Below, piece after piece: positions 49,801 through 59,058 of a stretch of DNA of 64,000 bases. The stretch is from Ctena decussata. Its lineage: Eukaryota > Mollusca > Bivalvia > Lucinida > Lucinidae. The position numbers were made by a program, and so were the translations under genes. Every line of letters begins with the position of its first letter. Position 1 is the first letter of the stretch. The notes below the pieces were generated by a model. That model was not told the DNA's origin, did no database searches, and worked only from the letters and a program-made list of their open reading frames with translations. The DNA is taken from positions 56,149,087 to 56,213,086 of the forward strand of contig OZ022508.1 in assembly GCA_963989385.1 (NCBI GenBank), in the 5' to 3' direction.

Positions 49801-52800
49801 AATATTTCAAGGCTTAGATAGCCTCCCTTAGACTAGTTGTGTCAAAGCTGTATTTATGCCTAGCGTAGACAAACAGTTCAAATCCAAATCCTCGCACAAT
49901 GCGGCATCTGAATAGAGTACAGCGGCGTCTGAATAGGGTATGTACTATTTGCATACGACAAATAGGTATTTCTCCTTGAAATTCAAGAGACAAAAAGATA
50001 AAAATAAACGTCAATTGGCAAATATGAAAACAAAATCAACAACAACAACAACAAAAAAAAAAACTACAACAACAACAATAACATTTTTTCTGTGTTAAAG
50101 TATGATTCGAAAGTTGATAGAGGTGTACAAATGCTCATGTTAACCACTGTACTTAGGCAACACCTTGTAGACAAGCGTTTGACTTAAGCGTCGACGCTTT
50201 TTGCGTCGCTATTGACATGACGTTTCAGTGTTGTCTCTATACAAGGCCGGTGATGGTAAACCACGTACATCATGTTTATTATCAGAAAGTTAATTAATTC
50301 CTATGAGTCCTTTCGTTTCTTCTTTGTCTTTTTCAGAATTTAACTATGAGCAGTTTGTGAAGCTCGTCGCCGCTGAGACAAGACTGCATAGTTTCGAGCG
50401 TAGAAAATCAGACTTACGCCAAGCCTTCGCAGTTTTTGACTGCCAGAATACAGGTAAAGATATTTACGTGTCTCTCAAGGCCGGGAAGCGTAACAGCCAG
50501 CAGGCACATGGCATCGAAAACACTTCGTACTGATGTCTATGCGACGTAATGAAGTCGCATCGACGCTAGTACGACGTCATTTAGACGTGATCTGCCCCGC
50601 AGGGAAGTAGCTGATTAAAACAGGCGAATGCGTTTTTTTAAAGACAGTTTTCTAAATTATGTTTTGATATGGATGGACCAAGGAAGTTGGCTGCTAAAAG
50701 AGGACTGAAAAGCTGAACGCTTAGTAAAGATGGACGCATAAGCAGGTTTGAAATCCATCACGCCACAACAGCAAAACTTGCATCTATTTTTTGTATGTTT
50801 GTTTGCGGCGATGGTCTTTTTTAATTGTATGATGACTGAACACTTAAAATAAGTTATGAAATATAATACTCAATTACAAACGGAGATCACTGTTAAACTT
50901 AAGGGAGCCAGTCCTTTCCTCTGACGATTGAACTTCCTTGGGAGATTGGGAGATGAAAATGGCAGACCCCCGCCCCCACCCCCACCCCCACCAAACACAC
51001 ACCCTGCAACTTAACCCGCCCCCGAAAGTGTTGACATTCGCCTAAATATACACGTCATGTATATATGAAATTCCATAACAAAATGTTGAGTCAACGTTGT
51101 GTGCACAGTGGGATAATCTCAGAAGAGTGTAGAACCGCTTTGTCTAAAAAACAGAAGAAGGAAAAAAAAAAAAACTTAAAATGAAAAGAAAAATCACAAG
51201 TTTCCAGACATGGTAGTTTTTGTGACAAAAAGTGTCATTATTTGAAACTATACGGACAAAACGGACAGAACGCAAATGTGGTCATTAACACAGGGTATAA
51301 TCGATTCCGCCAATTTTCGCTTCCTGCAGAGACTGTACATCATATCTGGCTTCCGCCGAGACTGTCCACGAACTCTTGCTTCCTGCCGAGACTTCTGTAC
51401 ATGATAAATGGCTTCCTGCAGAGACTGTCCGCGTGATTCTGCCTCCTGCCGAGGCTCTCGGCAGGAAGCAGAGTCACGCGGACAGTCTCGGCAGGAAGCC
51501 ATTTCTCGAGGACAGTAATCTCTGCAGGAAGCAAGAGTTCGCGGACAGTCTCGGCGGAAGCCAAATATGACGGACAGTCTCTGCAGGAAGCGAAAATTGG
51601 CGGAATCGATTACACCCTGTGATTAAAGTAAATGAAAACACCTTAATGTTTGTCCACCATGTTTTGCAAAGGGGAGCACCTTTTATGACTTCCTGTTTGC
51701 CTGCATTGACGACGAAGCCCTTCTGAAATTTGCATAAAGAGGAAATCCGCTCATGAAGGAACAAATTATTTTGTTTAAGAGTTGACCCCGTTCAGAAGGA
51801 AGGCAAAAATGAAATTGACAGAGCTGCTTCACCCGCAAGATGATACATTCACAGTGAACACCGTTAAAGACGTATTTTCTAAAGAAAATGACTCTTGTCA
51901 CTTTTCATTTCTTTCTTCTTCTTTTTGTCTTCCCCATGCTGCAGGTTGCCTTGACGCACATTTATTTCGGCTAATACTGACCCAGTGCGGTTCTATGCCT
52001 CTCACAGAACGAGAAGCTTACTACTGGATACAGAGGCTTGATAGGAGGAAAGATGGCTTCATAAGACTTGCAGGTACGGTCAACTGGCAATCAAGGGCAA
52101 GGGCAGACATAACTTCTTCCAAAAAGAGCTTCGAGGGACATCATGCTTCACAAAAAGTTGTTTTACGAACATTTCAAAACGCTTCAAAATAACTAGTTGA
52201 AAGACAGAGAGTTAAAAGAAAATATAGAAAAATAACACATAAGCAGTATTCCGTGGGGTTCTTTGATTTAATGCATCAATGAAATTGTAAAAAAATCTTT
52301 GCAATAAGTTAAAGCCAAAGCTATTGTTATTCTTTCACCCACCACCGTTCTTGACATAATGAGCCGCGACACGACAGAACAAAGTGGGATGTGCGGCCAA
52401 GGAAGACTCAGCTCAGCCTAGGCAGCTGCCCTGTCTGATCAGAGTCTTTGATGTATGCTTTAAGGGAAGCTAAGGGTCTAAGCTAGCTACATGCAGACAG
52501 TAAATACTCTGAGCAGACTTGGCGGTTGCCTAGGCTGACCCGAGTCTTCGCTGGGCGCACATGCTACTTTGTTGGTTTTTGTCGTGTCGCGGCCCACGTA
52601 ACTATCTCTTGTTCCCCAGTTTTTTTGCGAGACTAGTTCACAGGACTTAATTGATTCCCAGTCTCTATAAAGTTCCCTTTTTATACCCGGCCGACGAGGC
52701 ACGTCGAGGGGAATATAGTTTTTTTCTTTCCATATGTTTGTCTGTATGTCCGTCCATCGCCCCTTTTGGTGTGTGATTTGCTTTACCTTTAAGCAATAAA

Positions 52801-53253
52801 AGTTTAGCTGACCTCATTGGGATGCTGCTGATGAAAGGTCAAGGTCACAGAATTCGAATTGATATACATTAAAATTTATACTTTCAGTTAGCAACCTTTT
52901 GCTTCTAGCGATATCTTTGAATGGAATCTTTTGATATGTCACGAAGTTCATTACTGGATATGATATAAAAAGCCCGTTTGTCTGTCTTTAATTAACCTTT
53001 TAGATAAACATTTGCATTCTTTTGTGTAAAGATTTTCAGTAGGCTGTGGTACCTGCAGGGGTATACGCGAGCCTTGCTCACTTGCTCGAGTTTTTCCACG
53101 AATACCAGACACGGTTTACACGTATAGGCGCACTATCTTTGGCTTTAATTTCTCAGAACATGTCTTTTTATGATTTCAGAACTGGAAGAAGTTCTATTAC
53201 CTGATGAAGAATTAGACTTTCTTCTGACGCAACAAAATTGGGTGGCCGTATGA
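46863..53253 (+). CDS. Calmodulin-like EF-hand protein, 160 aa, five exons
   Basis: Spliced CDS: 46863-46881, 48959-49102, 50337-50453, 51945-52073, 53180-53253 (19+144+117+129+74 = 483 nt). All four introns are phase 1 with GT/AG ends. The product is about calmodulin size and has four EF-hand units. Loop 1 (residues 16-27, DRKGRGTVSRDD) lacks most acidic ligands. Unit 2 (about 49-60, …HEFNYEQF) has lost its ligands but keeps the flanking helix. Loop 3 (89-100, DCQNTGCLDAHL) keeps Asp1 and Gly6 only. Loop 4 (126-137, DRRKDGFIRLAE) keeps Asp1, Asp5, Gly6 and Glu12 and is the one most likely to bind calcium. This decay resembles myosin light chains and other adaptor-type calmodulin relatives, so it may bind a partner helix more than calcium. 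The exact family is not assigned. Confidence 0.85.
48959..49102 (+). CDS. EF-hand gene exon 2 (EF1 and first half of EF2)
   Basis: The acceptor GCATATCAG ends at 48958. The exon opens AA, completing a Lys codon, then YAAVFATLDRKGRG. Donor GTATTT at 49103. Encodes unit 1 and the entering helix of unit 2. Confidence 0.85.
49280..49498 (-). mobile_element. SINE family B in intron 2 of the EF-hand gene, nested in a palindrome
   Basis: A 13 bp duplication GTCATGACGTTGA (49267-49279 and 49499-49511) flanks the copy. With the SINE removed, the outer sequence closes to an older foldback (49237-49545) with arms AACGTTGGTTCAACGTCATG. It lies antisense to the gene. Confidence 0.88.
50337..50453 (+). 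CDS. EF-hand gene exon 3 (end of EF2, linker, EF3 start)
   Basis: The acceptor TTTTTCAG ends at 50336. The exon completes Glu55 then FNYEQFVKLVAAETR, a central charged linker, and LRQAFAVFDCQNT. Donor GTAAAG at 50454. Confidence 0.85.
50496..50605. mobile_element. Small TGACGTC-rich foldback, copy 2, EF-hand intron 3
   Basis: GCCAGCAGGCACATGGCATC … ACGACGTCATTTAGACGTGA-TCTGCCCCGCAGGG. Begins 40 bp after exon 3. Confidence 0.6.
51289..51621 (-). mobile_element. 333 bp hyper-palindromic element, copy 2, in EF-hand intron 3
   Basis: Exactly the same length as 40031-40363, with ends CACAGGGTATAATCGATT and a 5 bp duplication ATTAA (51284-51288, 51622-51626). Its left arm matches the reverse complement of the right arm of copy 1 (GTACATCAT…, CTTCTGTACATGATAAATGG), so it is inserted in the opposite orientation. 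Confidence 0.85.
51637..51862. mobile_element. AAAGGAAAGAATTTGCTCC-type foldback in EF-hand intron 3
   Basis: CACCTTAATGTTTGTCCACC, TATGACTTCCTGTTTGCCTG and, at right, GATGATACATTCACAGTG. It lies just after the 333 bp element and just before exon 4, and opens a false N-terminal extension of that exon. Confidence 0.7.
51945..52073 (+). CDS. EF-hand gene exon 4 (EF3 end, EF4)
   Basis: The acceptor CATGCTGCAG ends at 51944. The exon completes Gly94 and gives CLDAHLFRLILTQCG, then EREAYYWIQRLDRRKDGF. Donor GTACGG at 52074. In-frame sequence upstream of the acceptor belongs to a foldback repeat and is not part of the protein. Confidence 0.85.
52361..52595. mobile_element. GAGCCGCG foldback element, copy 8, in EF-hand intron 4
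   Basis: GAGCCGCGACACGACAGAAC … GTCGTGTCGCGGCCC. Intronic, splice sites not disturbed. Confidence 0.8.
53180..53253 (+). CDS. EF-hand gene exon 5 (C-terminus)
   Basis: The acceptor TGATTTCAG ends at 53179. The exon supplies Glu137, position 12 of EF loop 4, then LEEVLLPDEELDFLL and stops at TGA 53251-53253. That it completes the EF-hand motif strongly supports the join. Confidence 0.85.
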
Positions 53254-53476
53254 ACTCTGTGCTTGGTGTTTCTCAGACGAGCAGTCAAGTTTGCCATACC
53301 ATATTTCTTGCCATGTTATATATGTATAAAAAACGACTTAAAGGCTCTTTATTAATTCCAGTTAATCCAAGTCAGTCCCAAAACATTTTTTGTCTGGTGG
53401 CCTGCAGCAGTACCAAGTGGGTATAATGTCGTTAATGCATTTTAAGCACCTGAAACAAGATAATGTTTTACATTTA

Positions 53477-53688
53477 CAGTCAGCTCTCGATATCTCGAAC
53501 ACCGATATCACTAATATCGAAGAGTATAGTTGACACGTTTCCTATTTCATTTATACTTGTGTATTTCAACTCCCTTTAATTCAAAACTACTGATATCTCA
53601 AAGTAAATTTTCTGGAGCCAGAAAATTTTATTTTGAGATATCGGTAAGTTGGGATAAACTTTGACTTTGAGATATCGAGAGTCGACTG
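53477..53688. mobile_element. Foldback element with CAGTCAGCTCTCGATATC ends, copy 2
   Basis: CAGTCAGCTCTCGATATCTC / GAGATATCGAGAGTCGACTG, preceded by TA. Same interior (AGTAAATTTTCTGGAGCCAG) as the copy at 4634-4852. Confidence 0.75.
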
Positions 53689-53703
53689 TGGTAATCAGTA
53701 TTT

Positions 53704-53940
53704 AAGCCGCGACACGACAAAACCAACAAAATGGATGTGCGCCTAGCAAAGACTAAGATCAGCCTGGACATCCGCCCAGTCTGATCAGAATCTTCGCTTT
53801 CCGAATAGAGCTATCACAGACCCTTAGCTACCCGTTAAGCGCAAGGCAAAGACTCTGATCAGAATGGGCGGATGCCCAGGCTGATCTCAGTCTGCGCTGG
53901 GCGCACATGCCACTTTGTTGTTTTTGTCGTGTCGCGGCTG
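53704..53940. mobile_element. GAGCCGCG foldback element, copy 9
   Basis: AAGCCGCGACACGACAAAAC … GTTTTTGTCGTGTCGCGGCT, adjacent to the pogo/Tigger-like foldback that ends at 53688. Confidence 0.8.
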
Positions 53941-54151
53941 ATATAGTGATTACTTTCGTGTCAGTGCCTCTGGTCGCAAGCCAGTTTACTTTTATATGCT
54001 TACACCACTGGGAGGGGTTATACTGGCAGAAAATAAGCTACATACGATTCTGACTGAATCATTGCTACATTATTTTTAGCTTCACTGGGTCCATGGTTTG
54101 ATTTCAAGTCCACAGTCATACTCACAGTCATACTCATTTCACTTGTGACTA

Positions 54152-54336
54152 GGGTCAAGTCAGATAAATTCGGACAGCATTTAAAATCGTACAGTGACAT
54201 TGTTTCCGTAACATGCCAGCTGTTTGGAATTAAAACAAAATTAAGTGGACAAACAGAGGGTCTCATCTGGGTTTTCACTGTTTGCAGTGGTATGTCCGAA
54301 TTTACCCGCTGTCCGAAGTTACCAGACTCGACCCCC
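54152..54336 (-). mobile_element. TA-target foldback element, copy 4, inverted and without the central hairpin
   Basis: Starts GGGTCAAGTCAGATAAATTC and ends AGACTCGACCCCC, with TA at 54150-54151 and 54337-54338. The AACATGCCAGCTGTTTGGAA side is on the left, the reverse of the other copies, and the central hairpin is lost. Confidence 0.75.
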
Positions 54337-54754
54337 TAGTGGGTATCTTCGGACGGAACACCCTATGATAACTGACCGCGGTGAACTTGAATTGGTTGTG
54401 CTGTAGCATACATTATGATTGCACTTTCAGCGAAGTTTCATTAAACGATGATAACACTAAATCTTGGAGCATAGGCTGGTTAAACAGTGTGGATCAAGGT
54501 CAGATTGCGCATAATGTGCAGTCTGATCAGGGTCTACTGTGTAAGCATTCCGTTTGTAAATCCTAAACTTCACCTGAAAGTAAAATGAGTTGGGACGTGC
54601 AAATGGGGCTTGGAGCATATGCGAACAGCGAAGGCTCAGGCCAGCCTGCGCAGCGGTCAGTCTGATCAGAGCCTTTGGTGTTCGCATATATGAAGTGTGG
54701 ACCCTAAGGAATCTACAGACATTAAACGAAGGCTGCAGCTAGGCGTCACGAGTT

Positions 54755-54857
54755 CACCCAGCAGACACATGACGTCGAAATGACGCCATACTGACGTCGT
54801 AATGACGCCATACTGACGTCGATGCGAAAGGCTGATGACGTCATGTGCCCGCTTGGT
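54755..54857. mobile_element. Small TGACGTC-rich foldback, copy 3
   Basis: ACCCAGCAGACACATGACGT … TGATGACGTCATGTGCCCGC. Repeats the word ATGACGCCATACTGACGTCG. Arms CACATGACGTC / GACGTCATGTG are exact. Confidence 0.7.
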
Positions 54858-55037
54858 ACAGAGACTTGTTTGAATCTTCGCTCTTCGAAAATGTGTTAAG
54901 CCACTTTTTCCTGCGTGACCCTGCTCAAATCAAAGTTGTGGATGCATATATAACATTAATTGAATAAAATGCTAATAACTACCGTTGTCGCTTTTGTTTC
55001 TAATGCCTTTTCCCCTTCGCCACTCTTACAATTCAAG

Positions 55038-55193
55038 AACGCATAAGAATGTCTTTGTACCATAAACGAACGAAAGTTCACATTGCTTTAGGGTTTAAAA
55101 CATTCAGAGAACTCTTAATCGCAGCATTACCTGAACAAACGGTGATCGTACTGGACAGCACACAAAATTCGGAAAAATACGGAATCGAAAGAT
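55038..55193 (+). CDS. Candidate exon, unrecognised beta-alpha-beta fragment
   Basis: Open frame with coding-like composition between a pyrimidine-rich acceptor (ending TTCAAG at 55037) and a GTGAGT donor at 55194. With an internal start it is a symmetrical phase 1-1 exon; alternatively an ATG at 55049 begins a protein (MSLYHKRTKVHIALGFKTF...). The pattern V-x-I-A, a helix with F-x-x-LL, Pro, then a second hydrophobic strand matches the exon at 57106-57235 (7 identities in a gapless 28-residue stretch). Family unknown. It lies 1.8 kb after the EF-hand gene stop. Confidence 0.4.
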
Positions 55194-55484
55194 GTGAGTA
55201 AAAAAACTTTTAAATTATTGTTTTTCTTGCGCTACGCAAGAGACGTCGACTGCAAATACGCAAGGTAGTCATCTTTAGTTATTTCCTACCAGTACATGCA
55301 CGACGCTTCAATATTCTTGTTCATCTCCTTCGACATGAACGACGTCTCAAAGTCAAACACATCATATTTGCATGCGTCCTAAATTTACGACGACTCATCA
55401 TTTTTGCGTATCTCCTAGAAATACGATGACTCATCGAGATTACTTTTCTCCTACATGTTCACCGACTCGGAATTGTGGCTGATC

Positions 55485-56090
55485 TATAAGTACGATGTAC
55501 GATGACTGGGGGTTCTTGCTTATCTCTTGTATATACGACGACTGGAAGTTCTTGCTTATCTCTTGTATGTACGACGACTTGGAGTTCTTGCTAATCATTT
55601 GCATGTACGACAAACTAGAGTTTTTTCTTATCATTTGCATGTACAACGAATTGGAGTTTTTGCTTATCATTTGCATGTACGCCGAATTGGGGTTTTTGCT
55701 TATCATTTGCATGTACAACGAATTGGAGTTTTTGCTTATCATTTGCATGTACGAGAATTGGAGTTTTTGCTTATCATTTGCATGTACGACGAATTGGAGT
55801 TTTTTCTTATCATTTGCATGTACAACGAATTGGAGTTTTTGCTTATCATTTGCATGTACGACGAATTGGGGTTTTTGTTTATCATTTGCATGTACAACGA
55901 ATTGGAGTTTTTGCTTATCATTTGCATGTACGACGACTGGCAGTTCTTGCTTCTCTCTTGTACGTACGAGTTCTGGCTTTTCTCCTGCATGACGACGACT
56001 GCGAAATCTTGCTTATGTCTTGCATGTATGACGACTGCGAAATCTTGCTTATGTCTTGCATGTATGATGACTAGGAGATCTTGGTTTTAA
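55485..56090. repeat. 36 bp minisatellite
   Basis: Unit CATTTGCATGTACAACGAAT + TGGAGTTTTTGCTTAT, repeated about 16 times, most regular at 55590-55940. Looser relatives of the unit extend from about 55300 to 56190 and resume at 56395. The period is a multiple of three, so all frames stay open on both strands; the resulting repetitive ORFs are artefacts. Confidence 0.9.
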
Positions 56091-56190
56091 CTTACATATT
56101 CGACGTTTAGAAGTTTTGCATATACGACACATCGTTTTCGGTTAGCTCCTACATGTTAGACGCACCGTTCTTAGTGTGTCCTACATGTAC

Positions 56191-56393
56191 AAGATCCCAG
56201 GACGTTCAGTAGGTTAAGCGCTGACCTGCTGATCTAGTGGTCCCGGGTTTGAGCCCCACTGTGGGCGGGAATCTTTTCAATCGTAAACAGGGTTCCATTG
56301 CACACAGCCTTTCATAAACATCAACCCATCGTCCTGATATGACTGAAATACTGTTACAAAGGACGTGAAATCGCAAGTCATCAATCCATCCAT
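56191..56393 (+). mobile_element. SINE family C inserted in the 36 bp minisatellite region
   Basis: tRNA-like head (TTAAGCGCTGACCTGCTGAT, then GGTCCCGGGTTTGAGCCCC, a B-box-like segment), body GGGTTCCATTGCACACAGCC and tail (ATCC)n. Flanked by CCTACATGTAC at 56180-56190 and 56394-56404; that word also occurs in the surrounding repeat, so the duplication is likely but not certain. Confidence 0.75.
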
Positions 56394-57105
56394 CCTACAT
56401 GTACGACACATCGTTCTTGGGTATCTCCTACATGAACAGCAACTCGGAGTACAGCTTCTCTCTTACAATACTTGTTTTGCCTTTTCAGTCCCTGTCAATC
56501 TGTCCATGTGTCAGGCTTGCATTTAGCAGCTGGGAAATTTTGAGAAATGATTTTGCCGCCCTTATATTTTCTGCAAACTCATTTAGGTGTCGGTACATTT
56601 TCAGTGGAATCAACTTCTTCATCTTCATTACGCTGTCATTCGATTTCTGAACCGGATCGTTTAGGGATCAAACTGCCCTCTTAGGGGTATATCCTTTGCT
56701 TTAAGTGGAGACCTTGGTTAAAACGATTTAAGTGGCGGAATGAAGCAAACAGGTGGTCACAAAGTTGTCTTCCTTCGGAAAAATGACAGAAATACATGGT
56801 GGTGTAACCATACACCTTAATCTTTTCCACCCTATACATTCGAATGTATACAAAGCCTCTCAAGGCAGTGATGAAACGAGCTATACTAGATCAATAATTG
56901 GACTGACATCGAGCGTATCAAGATTTGATCTTCATACAGACTGGCATATATCGTAGCAGGATTGGTGAGAAGCGGATCTATATAATTTGAATTCATAGGA
57001 TGTATTCTCCAACACGACAACATTATGCGCTCTCACATCACCAGCCTGTAGTTGCATGTCAACATTGATATGCGTTATCTAAGTCAACCCACTTTTGAAA
57101 CAAAG

Positions 57106-57235
57106 ATGGCGGCGAATGACCAGGTTACTGTATTTATCGCCAGTAGACTAGAAAAGTTTGCATCACTGCTCAAAGAATGCGTCCCGGGAATAAAATTGCA
57201 TAAAATACCAGTGACAGTTCCGAGAAGACATTATT
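57106..57235 (+). CDS. Candidate first exon, paralogue A (43 aa plus one base)
   Basis: Opens AAAGATGGCGGC, close to the TISU/YY1-type start found on short 5' leaders, and ends in T|GTAAGT at 57236 (phase 1). Reads MAANDQVTVFIASRLEKFAS then LLKECVPGIKLHKI: strand-helix-strand. Same length (130 nt) and same donor phase as the exon at 59059-59188, with 15 of 43 residues identical in a gapless alignment. The PGIKLHKI part faintly recalls the N-terminus of malate dehydrogenase 1B-like proteins, but this is not a firm match. A possible next exon begins at 57971 after TCTTCAAG (open to 58171), with weak support. Confidence 0.5.
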
Positions 57236-57410
57236 GTAAGTTGTACTTTTATTTTCAGACACTCGGATAACGACAATGTCTGCATACGGCAGCATGCAGA
57301 AAGCCAGCTTGTTACCGCTGCCCATGATAGCCGGATGATAATCGAGCTGCTTGGGCCAAAATACTGACGCAACGACTATCAAAAAGAAATAAAATAAATT
57401 AACAAATGAA

Positions 57411-57445
<35 letters not shown>

Positions 57446-57446
57446 A
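57411..57446. repeat. (AAAT)n microsatellite
   Basis: About nine AAAT/AATA units followed by irregular relatives to 57475. Open on the minus strand by composition only. Confidence 0.9.
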
Positions 57447-57572
57447 ATGAATAGATTAATAAATAAAATGAAAAAATACACAAATTGTTCTATCTGTACT
57501 TTCGCCTGAAGCATCCTGGCGAGTGGTCCGTATTGCTCTACAGTCTGCTTTTAGTGCCGAATGTCATTATAT

Positions 57573-57808
57573 GAGCCGCGACACGAGAAAACAAACAAAG
57601 TGGTTGTGCGCCCAGCGCAGACTCAGATCAGCCTTGGCATCCGCCCAGTCTGATCAGAGTCTTCGCTGTCCGCATAAAGGTAGCTTAGACCCTTAGCTAC
57701 ACTTTCAGTGCTTAGCAAAAAGTCTGATCAAACTGGGCGGATGCCCAGGCTGATCTGAGTCTGCGCTGGGCGCACAAACACTTTGTTGGTTTTCTCGTGT
57801 CGCGGCTC
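57573..57808. mobile_element. GAGCCGCG foldback element, copy 10
   Basis: GAGCCGCGACACGAGAAAAC … GTTTTCTCGTGTCGCGGCTC. If a T/A is added at each end it sits between TA dinucleotides (ATTATA|…|TACGTG). Lies after candidate exon 57106-57235. Confidence 0.82.
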
Positions 57809-58337
57809 ATACGTGTATCATTGTTGGGTCAGTTAGTTATAACGGAGCCTCCAGAGAAGCTCAGCCAAACGGACCATCGCCGCACCTCTTGACGACGAAA
57901 AGAAAACGAACTGTTCGTCGTCAGTTGCCCGTTATGTTTTTCTTCATCCGTCAGTCCTGCTCTTCAAGACCATGTGGCTAGACTGTTCGTGTGGACACAA
58001 GAGTTCATTAGTAGGGTCCCGGAGACTGTCATTATACAAAGCCATATGTCTGTACATACCTTGAAGAGAAATCACCGAGACTCGTACCCAGGCTTCTCAC
58101 TTACCGTGCGAGCTCTCTGCCAGCTAACTGTCAAGTCACATAGTCGACCTTTGACATTTACCTCTACTTAATTAGATTCCTCCCCGAAACCAAAATACTG
58201 CATGCCGTTGCTTTACTTTAAGCTATCCCCAGGCGTATGCCTTCTGCGACATCAGAAAATGAAATGGGTGAACGCAGCGATCATCACTGCTCTCAAGGGA
58301 TCGATATTTAGCAGGAGTACTCTTTCCATTCAGATTT

Positions 58338-58606
58338 TGATTGATTAATTGTTTTGGGTTTAACGGCCCTTTGAGACAGTATTTCAGTCTATATCAGGCC
58401 GTCTTCCAGAGAGAGGGAGAAAGAAGAGAGAAATGATAGGCGAGAGAAAAAATGTCCAAACAACCACCACCCGCACCTACTGCAAGCTCAACAGGACCTT
58501 GTCCTACTATCATCCAAATCTGTAGGATGCCCCGGCACTGGAAGTTACACGCAGAACCATCGCACCACCCGACCACACCCCCCCCACCCCCCCCCCCCCC
58601 CCCACC
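58338..58606 (-). mobile_element. SINE family B
   Basis: A 12 bp duplication CCATTCAGATTT (58326-58337 and 58607-58618) flanks the element. Its right side contains a C-rich run that has expanded (about 58569-58606). Confidence 0.85.
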
Positions 58607-58674
58607 CCATTCAGATTTCAATGGGCTTGCTGGCATGCTTTTATCTGGTGTGGCATTTGAACTTGCAAAGGTCT

Positions 58675-59031
58675 AGTAACAGCTGACTAGTAATAGCCAT
58701 AGAACGTTGATATCGCTAGTGACAGTCGACTGGTAATAGCCGTTTTACTTACCAGTGGACTGGCAGTAGTCATTTTACGTTAAAAGCGCTATTACCAGTC
58801 AGCTGGTAGCTGCAAAAGCGTTTTAAACGCTATCGCCAGCTGACTGGCAATAGCAAATTTTTTGAGGTCGCTATTACTAGTCAACTGGCAATAGCGATTT
58901 TACGTTGAAATCACTATAACCAGTCGACTGGCAACAGCGATTTCAACATAAAATCGCTATTACCAGTCAACTGTCAATAGCGATTTTCATGTACTTGTAT
59001 TATCGCTATTGCCAGACGACTAGTAATAGCC
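58675..59031. repeat. Array of nine palindromes (CTATTACCAGTCGACTGGTAATAG type)
   Basis: Nine diverged 24-28 bp palindromes centred on AGTCGACT/AGTCAACT, spaced about 40-45 bp apart, with spacers that are themselves partly palindromic (GATTTTACGTTGAAATCA). Ends 27 bp before the ATG of candidate exon 59059. Units are too variable and spacers too similar for a CRISPR array. Confidence 0.85.
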
Positions 59032-59058
59032 ATTCCGTTTTAACTTACTTCCGCTAAG

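Noticed and set aside
51782..51944. N-terminal extension of EF-hand exon 4 in the same frame
   Set aside because: The sequence belongs to a foldback repeat, and a strong acceptor at 51943-51944 with matching phase defines the exon start.
55440..56090. Long repetitive ORFs on both strands
   Set aside because: They are translations of the 36 bp minisatellite, open in all frames because the period is a multiple of three.
57971..58171. In-frame continuation (RLFVWTQEFISRVPETV…) as exon 2 of paralogue A
   Set aside because: Acceptor and frame fit, but there is no similarity to the candidate second exon at 59340 and no family match; kept only as a note.
58675..59031. Possible CRISPR array
   Set aside because: Units are diverged, spacers resemble each other and are palindromic, and the DNA is eukaryotic.
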